A stretch of 37,554 nt of DNA from Phoronis australis (lineage: Eukaryota; Phoronida; Phoronidae), in contig NMRA01000891.1 of assembly GCA_002633005.1 (NCBI GenBank), positions 4,017 to 41,570 on the forward strand, read 5' to 3'. The translations under genes and the position numbers were made by a program. A model generated the notes under the pieces. The model saw only the letters and a program-made list of their open reading frames with translations, was not told the DNA's origin and searched no databases. This document shows, piece by piece, positions 32,842 to 37,554 of this stretch (within the stretch, counting starts at the first letter, position 1; every line of letters starts with the position of its first letter).

Positions 32842-33247
32842 GTGCACCTGGAGCAACTGTCAGACAACCACAGTTGTTAAAGAAAGAGTATGTTGCCAAG
32901 AGGTTGACAAGGTTGTTGTAAAAATTGATGACGAAATGAAGCGTGACAACTAACACAGAAAAAAATGTATTGTGGAGCATGGGGGTTTAAACCTGTATAC
33001 ATCAATCGTGGTGTTTTGGAGACTTCATGGTTGCAGTCAGTACAAAAGCCAATATCCTGATGGCTATGACAGACCCTTGGATAAAAGGATTTGACACGTG
33101 GCCTGCAGACAGTTTCAAAGATGGGTACACGGTCACTTAGGACGAACAGTCCGTGTTGTCATTCCAGCATGCACAGTAGCCTGCATCAGAGCTTTCTACC
33201 CTCCGCCAGGAAATGATCAAGACTTTGAGTTCCAAGGATTTTCTTAA
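32842..33247 (+). pseudogene. P2X7-like intracellular-domain gene, exon 2
   Basis: Exon 2 follows the acceptor ACATCTTGCAG and encodes the zinc-binding P2X7 C-terminal-type domain: WCTWSNCQT, VKERVCCQEVDKV, KKCIVEHG, GFKPVYINRGVLETSW, QYKSQYPDGYDRP, HVACRQFQRWVHGHLGRTV, RVVIPACTVACIRAFYPPPG and FEFQGF. The order of cysteines and the blocks CCxE, RxF..W..G.LG and IPxCxVxxIRxFYP match the family, where the human P2X7 tail binds zinc and guanine nucleotide. The blocks are split between frames: a stop after DDEMKRDN, shifts at GG before TTTAAACC and again after TGGTTGCAG, and a TGA inside KRI. So it is probably inactive. The function of the stand-alone invertebrate family is not established. Confidence 0.85.
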
Positions 33248-34350
33248 AAGTTTCACCCATTTATAGATATCAACAGTTGTCTTAGCCCTGGAATGCCAAC
33301 TCCTCCACATGACCTATGTATTCTGTTATAAAAACTTGTGACTCGGGAACTAGCTTTAAGTAATTCAAACGAATTGCAAAAAGTTGTAGAGACAAATTAC
33401 ATAGAAAGATCAAACATCGTAACAAACGAATGCAATCGCAGTGCAACCTCAGCGGCATGAAATTGAAGTAGGAATTCCATGAATAGACTTCTGTGGTTTC
33501 AGAATGGTAAATAATTAACACAGCGAGCAGCATTTATTGATGCTCATCAGTCTAGTTACTTATAGTAACATGGTCATGACAAGTGTAATTTAACTAGTAC
33601 TACATTATAAACCTCTAAGCTCAACATCAGTTGAACTTGTGGCTTACCTAGGTAAACAGAGGAATTGGTCTCATTGGTGTCCAGTTTGTGTGCTTGAAGC
33701 GAACACATTGAACAGTATGGCTGTTACATAAAAAATTAAAAGTTTTGAATCTGGGCCATAGTCTGAAGTCGAGACTGAATCTTCTGCCCTCTTCTTATAC
33801 AGTAGAGCTCTCTAAATTGGTAGCGCTTCTGTGGGAACTTTCGAAAGGTTAGCATTAATTCCGCAGTAACGCCTCCAAATAAATCTAACTTTGATGAAAT
33901 ATCTCAGTCTCACTGGATACATCTTAGCGAGTTCTACTGTAATTCAATGAGAAATCAAATAACATAACACAGCAACCACTGAATCTCAACCCAAAAGCTC
34001 CAGTATGCAATAGCTTTAGATGTGTATGACATGGTGTGAAAACACAAAAAGTATGCACATGAGTAGGAATTGGGAAATCTGGAGGGAGTGCTTATACCAC
34101 TCACTCAAAAATTCCCAAGACAATGTTCGAATTCTGTGCAAGTGATTATTCTGTGTACAATTTAGATGAGATTGTCGCACGAAAAGACTGACGACCCAAA
34201 CAAGTACCTTTTCACCCCAAATTAAGAAAGTCTTCCTTTACCGACCCACTGTATGGGACAGCAACAGTTTAGTGCAAATCAAATAATACTTAAAAAAGCT
34301 ATGCCGCGATATTTATGGTCATTGTATTGAAGAACTATTGAAATGTTTCC
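33248..34350. other. Unassigned interval between convergent genes
   Basis: Nothing recognisable apart from AT-rich sequence. The P2X7-like gene ends at its left edge and the MITE copy 3 begins at its right. Confidence 0.4.
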
Positions 34351-34498
34351 AGGTGCGGATCCAGGATTTTGAGTTAGGGGGGGCCAGGGCACGGTATTAG
34401 GCAGGATTTTCCCGTCAGACATTCGCACCCCCAAACAGTCAAATGGAATCTGGGAGAATTTTAGGGGGGGCATGGCCCCCCCTCTAAATCTGCCACTA
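34351..34498 (+). mobile_element. MITE with GGTGCGGATCC/CTGCCACTAG termini, copy 3 (148 bp)
   Basis: Starts AGGTGCGGATCCAGGATTTT and ends AAATCTGCCACTAG. It contains GAGTTAGGGGGGGCCAGGGC and TTAGGGGGGGCATGGCC. It is the same family and orientation as 21623-21889 but shorter in the middle. It lies just past the 3' end of the THAP-like gene. Confidence 0.75.
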
Positions 34499-34632
34499 GT
34501 TCCAATATAAGAACATAGTATATCACTGGGTTTATCTATACAAACGGGACAGCCAAATACCACACACAAAAGCTTTTCACAATTTCCACTACTGTTACTA
34601 TAAACACTCTGGCATTGCTATCTGTACCACTA

Positions 34633-34873
34633 TCAAAAATTATCTAAAACATTGGTAGTGACTGTTAAATATGAGACGGAAAGAAATTTCAGTGCTGTCC
34701 TTTGGCAAAGCGCCAAGTCTGAATTTATCTTTGCCACGGCATCCTCCTCGGACACATGTGGAGCACCAGTAGTCGGCATAGGAGGGGCATCAATTTCTAA
34801 GCGAATTTCAAGATCTCCAGCTTCTCTTTTGTTCCGCACTAAGTGGAAGGTATTCTCCTTTCATTTAAATACT
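34633..34873 (-). pseudogene. Probable second exon of the THAP-like gene
   Basis: A minus-strand segment after the acceptor TTGTGCTTTTCAG. Joined to the donor at 35318 it keeps the frame (AG plus A gives Arg) and reads VFK, a TGA, then FHLVRNKREAGDLEIRLEID, APPMPTTGAPHVSEEDAVAK and INSDLALCQ, ending at a stop at 34633. The composition looks coding and the phase fits. Assignment to the THAP gene rests on phase and position only, since this part has no conserved domain. Confidence 0.4.
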
Positions 34874-35318
34874 CTGAAAAGCACAACAGCGGCAATTCAA
34901 AAGTAAAAAAAAACATTTTGAATCCAGAGTTGTCCATGATTAAAGTAAAACACGATGATATTTAATTGCAAGTTTTCGCCTTCTTTTATAACCTTCAAGC
35001 AAATGCCAAAACTATATTTTAACCCTGTTTTTTTTTGAAACAGACTACTTTAATAATCAAAACCTTGGAATTGAGTTACCATCCTGTTTTATTTTATTCA
35101 TAGTCTGCATTCTTTTTAAAGCACATGCATCGTTTGAGATCAGCTTTATTTTTGTGGCTTTTAGTTTTACTGATCCATTTATAACTAAATCTTTCACGGA
35201 AAAACAACAGATTTTAAACACTTGAGAACTACAGTGATTGTGAAAAAAGATTGTTATTGTTCAGGCTCTGTGAAAGCGTCATGAATTATTAGACATCAAA
35301 ATTCTCAAGGTAACTTAC
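34874..35318 (-). other. Intron of the THAP-like gene
   Basis: The donor GTAAGTTACC at 35318 and the acceptor ending at 34874 are good matches to consensus. The interior is AT-rich and holds no recognisable element. Confidence 0.4.
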
Positions 35319-35564
35319 CTTTTTATAAGACCAGCTTCAACGTTCATGATGTGTTTGTCGTAAAAGCAACCGTCCTCAAAATGGTCGGAGCATATTTCAG
35401 CTTCGACAGATGGCTGACTCGACAGTCACTTTCAAAAGACGACCAGAGCACAAGAAAACCTGCCATTACACAGCCAGCTGCTTGTCTTTTTAGAATTTAA
35501 ATGGGCTCATGCCTTCCACCTGGGTGGTGTTAAAATAGTTAGCACACACACACCGATGCACCAT
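35319..35564 (-). pseudogene. THAP zinc-finger gene, first exon, broken
   Basis: Minus-strand exon encoding most of a THAP-type C2CH DNA-binding finger. It starts at an ATG in strong context (GCCATGG) with MVHRCVCANYFNTTQ, giving the N-terminal cysteine pair region, then GMSPFKF, a TAA, KDKQLAV, a TAA, WQVFLCSGRLLKVTVESAIC, a shift, and EICSDHFEDGCFYDK (the C-x2-H pair as CSDH), then NVEAGLIKR up to the donor GTAAGT. THAP domains read FKFPKD at the first stop, so the reading frame was once continuous. The usual AVPTxF box would fall in the next exon. THAP proteins bind DNA and many derive from P-element transposases. Two stops and one shift indicate a pseudogene. Confidence 0.75.
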
Positions 35565-35654
35565 GGCTAAAACACGCCAAGGTTGAACGGTCTTTGTTCT
35601 TCGTGTACTATGATATAATAGCAGTGAACTGCATTGTGGGATATGATCTGGTTA

Positions 35655-35675
35655 GTGTTCCCCAACACCACGTCA
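35655..35675 (-). promoter_or_regulatory. 21-bp element upstream of the THAP-like gene
   Basis: Read on the minus strand it is identical to 31276-31296, upstream of the P2X7-like gene, and lies 90 bases before the THAP ATG. A GCATTGTGGGA word (a Staf/ZNF143-like site) is at 35631-35641 between it and the ATG. Confidence 0.4.
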
Positions 35676-35707
35676 CGGTGTCAAAGGTCAACTTTTCGCG
35701 CATTTTC

Positions 35708-35953
35708 TTATTTTCGCTTTTTTAAATAACAAAAGATACAATAATACGATGATTTGACTAAAATACATCCAAATAGCAATACCTTGAAGATATTAATGCA
35801 ATTTAACATACTTGGACCTTGCAAATTGCACTTTAAGCGTCGAAGAGCAACGGAAGATTTTGTCAGAAAAGAGGTTATGATTTGCATGTGTTCAGGATGG
35901 CCATGAGTCAATGAGTTAATCCACAAAAGCGCCAGTGTAAAAGTTGCCTGCAA
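35708..35953 (-). other. Unrecognised minus-strand frame upstream of the THAP-like gene
   Basis: After an acceptor-like TAATTGCAG it reads ATFTLALLWINSLTHGHPEH then SVALRRLKCNLQ, followed by a possible weak donor. It has no known motif. TTTGCAAGGTCCAA within it is also seen, in opposite genomic orientation, at about 31090-31105, upstream of the P2X7-like gene. Confidence 0.25.
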
Positions 35954-36215
35954 TTACATACTACACGCGGAAGGGTTCAACGCCAACACAAATCATAAGA
36001 CATTAGCAGACAAACTTGAAGCTAGCACATGCCATTTGAAATATTCTGACAGCATGGTCATATTTCAAGTCATATTGCCAGTGTTGGAGTCCAGTTGGAG
36101 TCCAATTTCAAAGGAAGCTGTGTAGATACTGTTCCTAACGAACGCGGGCCTTCCACGGACAATCAGCGTTTATGGGGATGGTGGAGTGATTGTTTCAAAA
36201 ACATCCCTTACAAAA

Positions 36216-36610
36216 ATGAACTTAAGTTTTTCGCTGAAAACTTAAGTTTTTGGCGAAAAAACTTAAGTTTTTGTAAAATAACTTAAGATTTAGCGGAAAA
36301 TATTAAATTCTTCCGAAAAACTTAATTTTTTAAAAGAAACTTAAGTTTTTAAAACTTAAGTTTTTCAGCACAATGTTAAGTTTTTCAGAAAACTTAAGTT
36401 TTTCAGAAAACTTAAGTTTTTTCAAGTGTAAAACTTAAGTTTTCACAAATAAACTTAAATTTCAAGTGATAACTTAAGTTTTCATGAAAACTTAAGTTTT
36501 TTGTACTAACAAAACTTAAGTTTTCTCTCATAACTTAAGTTAATCACAAAACTTAAGTTTTTGTAATTTTAAAAACTTAAGTTTTCCTGACTTCTTAAGT
36601 TTTTCAGAAA
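36216..36610. repeat. Array of CTTAAG palindromes (about 19 units in 380 bp)
   Basis: The word AACTTAAGTTTT recurs with 16 perfect CTTAAG cores, at 36221, 36241, 36262, 36282, 36340, 36355, 36393, 36411, 36434, 36473, 36491, 36515, 36534, 36552, 36576 and 36594, plus degenerate cores at 36321, 36375 and 36454. Centres are 15 to 24 bases apart, mostly 18 to 21, close to two helical turns. The bases between cores are not conserved, unlike a simple satellite. Each unit is itself a palindrome, so the array looks nearly the same on both strands. No protein is encoded. Confidence 0.95.
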
Positions 36611-36868
36611 ACTGGATTTTTTTCATTTGTGGAAAACTTGAATTTTCTAAAAACTTTAAGGCTGCTTTGTGATGAAAATTTACGTTTCAAGTTTTTAAAA
36701 TTTAAATATTGTGTGATCTATTTAATTTTTGGTTCGAAATTTTTCCCATTATTTTCCAACAAAAAATATTGTTTGCTAATGCAAAACCCATCATCTCAAA
36801 AAAATGTTGCCCGAATGTTTCCTTAGCATTTATATAGATACAAATACCATAAAACGACGAACATTTAA

Positions 36869-37028
36869 CCAGGGCCCGGTTGCATAAAACTTGCTATCCG
36901 GCGTATAAGGCCTTATACGCCGGATAAGTCCTTATCCGGCGTATAACTTTTTATACGCCGGATAAGTTGGGTTGCATAAAAATCGTATAGAGTTATCCGC
37001 CGTATAACTCACACTATCCGCCGTATAA
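36869..37028. mobile_element. 5' terminal region of a PIF/Harbinger element with subterminal palindromes
   Basis: Starts CCAGGGCCCGGTTGCATAAA after TTAA, fitting the TWA-type target of Harbinger elements. Six copies of TATCCGSCGTATAA follow at 36895 (+), 36913 (-), 36932 (+), 36951 (-), 36993 (+) and 37015 (+). The first two form a near-perfect palindrome of about 40 bases centred at 36910. GGTTGCATAAAA occurs at 36879 and 36970. Such arrays are likely binding sites for the transposase or its partner. The 3' end of the element lies outside the window. Confidence 0.75.
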
Positions 37029-37066
37029 AGTTACCCGACCATCAGACCTCGGATAACTCAATCAAA

Positions 37067-37554
37067 ATGAATGCACTGTATAGATTTAGACCAAGGCTGA
37101 GGCAATTTGAAAGAGAAGTTACTGATCCCCTCAACAAGTACACGGATGAAGAGCTGAGAGGGAAGTTTCGCTTTGGGCGAGAAGCCATCCGTTTTATTTG
37201 TGGGCTAGTAGACGAAGATGTTAAGCCTGCCACAAGAAGAAATTTCTCAGTGTCAACCCTGATTCAAGTGTTGGTATGCCTGAGGTACCTGGCAACTGGC
37301 AGCTTCATGAACGTTGTCGGTGACACGTTCCACAGTCTGCACAAGTCAACTGTTAGTCGAATTGTGTCACGCGTCACCTCTGCAATTGTTCAACATTTAA
37401 ACAGATTTGTAACATTTCCCACAACCCCACAGAGGCTCAACGAGATAAAGGCCGGTTTCTACAGAATGGCTCGATTTCCCGGGGTAATAGGTTGTGTTGA
37501 TGGAACACATGTCAAGATAATTGCACCAACCGAGAACGAGCCCGACTTCGTGAA
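37067..37554 (+). CDS. Harbinger transposase (HARBI1-like DDE endonuclease), N-terminal part
   Basis: An uninterrupted frame of 162 codons from the ATG at 37067 to the window edge. It opens MNALYRFRPRLRQFEREVTD, has a helix-turn-helix region at about residues 60-102 (STLIQVLVCLRYLATGSF, STVSRIVSRV), and reaches FPGVIGCVDGTHVKI, where the Asp of CVDGTH (residue 145) is the first catalytic acid of the DDE_Tnp_4 domain. The following APTENEPDF is also usual. The family is about 340-400 residues, so under half is visible. Active elements also need a Myb-like partner protein, not seen here. There is no stop or shift, in contrast to every other transposon gene in the window, so this may be a young or active copy. 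HARBI1-like host genes exist, but the adjoining terminal repeats favour a transposon. Confidence 0.92.
   Translation, partial: MNALYRFRPRLRQFEREVTDPLNKYTDEELRGKFRFGREAIRFICGLVDEDVKPATRRNFSVSTLIQVLVCLRYLATGSFMNVVGDTFHSLHKSTVSRIVSRVTSAIVQHLNRFVTFPTTPQRLNEIKAGFYRMARFPGVIGCVDGTHVKIIAPTENEPDFV

Noticed and set aside
34279-34569. 96-codon minus-strand frame
   Set aside because: It runs across MITE copy 3 and has no conserved content of its own.
36216-36610. CRISPR-like array
   Set aside because: The repeats are only about 12 bases, spacers are too short and variable, and the context is a eukaryotic genome.

Overview
The window is eukaryotic and most likely from a marine invertebrate metazoan. It is AT-rich, genes are sparse and intron-bearing, and there are GT-AG introns, split fibronectin type III (FN3) exons and many non-LTR, hAT and Harbinger remnants. 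It also carries decayed members of families commonly expanded in invertebrate genomes: a P2X7-like intracellular domain, a THAP finger and a KIAA1586-like hAT transposase. The species cannot be named from sequence alone. No operon, bacterial gene, rRNA or functional tRNA was seen. Single Ns at 752, 2281, 11413, 15207 and 15721 look like assembly joins. All but 11413 sit at or inside duplicated or inserted sequence, so some duplications may be artefacts or joined alleles.

Layout. 1-5.2 kb: a short duplication, then a three-copy tandem repeat (about 1.25 kb unit) with unrecognised, partly spliced reading frames. 5.47-7.26 kb: a badly decayed LINE (endonuclease plus reverse transcriptase) on +. 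9.7-12.2 kb: two FN3 exons of one gene on -, with a 305-bp MITE visible by comparison with the paralogous intron. 12.3-16.6 kb: two direct repeats (R1, R2) flanking a truncated hAT copy (A) and an N; R2 carries an inserted array of 51-bp GC-rich hairpins. 17.5-21.6 kb: two diverged copies of a 2-kb tandem repeat. 22.6-24.8 kb: hAT copy B, which keeps the C-terminal dimerisation region. 25.6-27.3 kb: a 5'-truncated, recognisable LINE ending in an (ATT)n tail. 31.3-33.2 kb: a two-exon P2X7-like gene on + with frameshifts and a tRNA-like SINE in its intron. 34.6-35.6 kb: a broken THAP-domain gene on -, convergent with the P2X7-like gene. 36.2-36.6 kb: an array of CTTAAG palindromes. 36.87 kb to the end: the 5' end of a Harbinger element with alternating subterminal palindromes and an intact, cut-off HARBI1-like transposase.

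Function. Only the FN3 exons look like an ordinary cellular gene under constraint, and only the Harbinger transposase looks intact as far as it goes. The rest is mainly repeat-derived or pseudogenic. The most unusual material is structural: the CTTAAG array, the Harbinger subterminal palindromes, the hairpin array with its empty site, and a 21-bp sequence shared in inverted orientation by the 5' ends of the P2X7-like and THAP-like genes.
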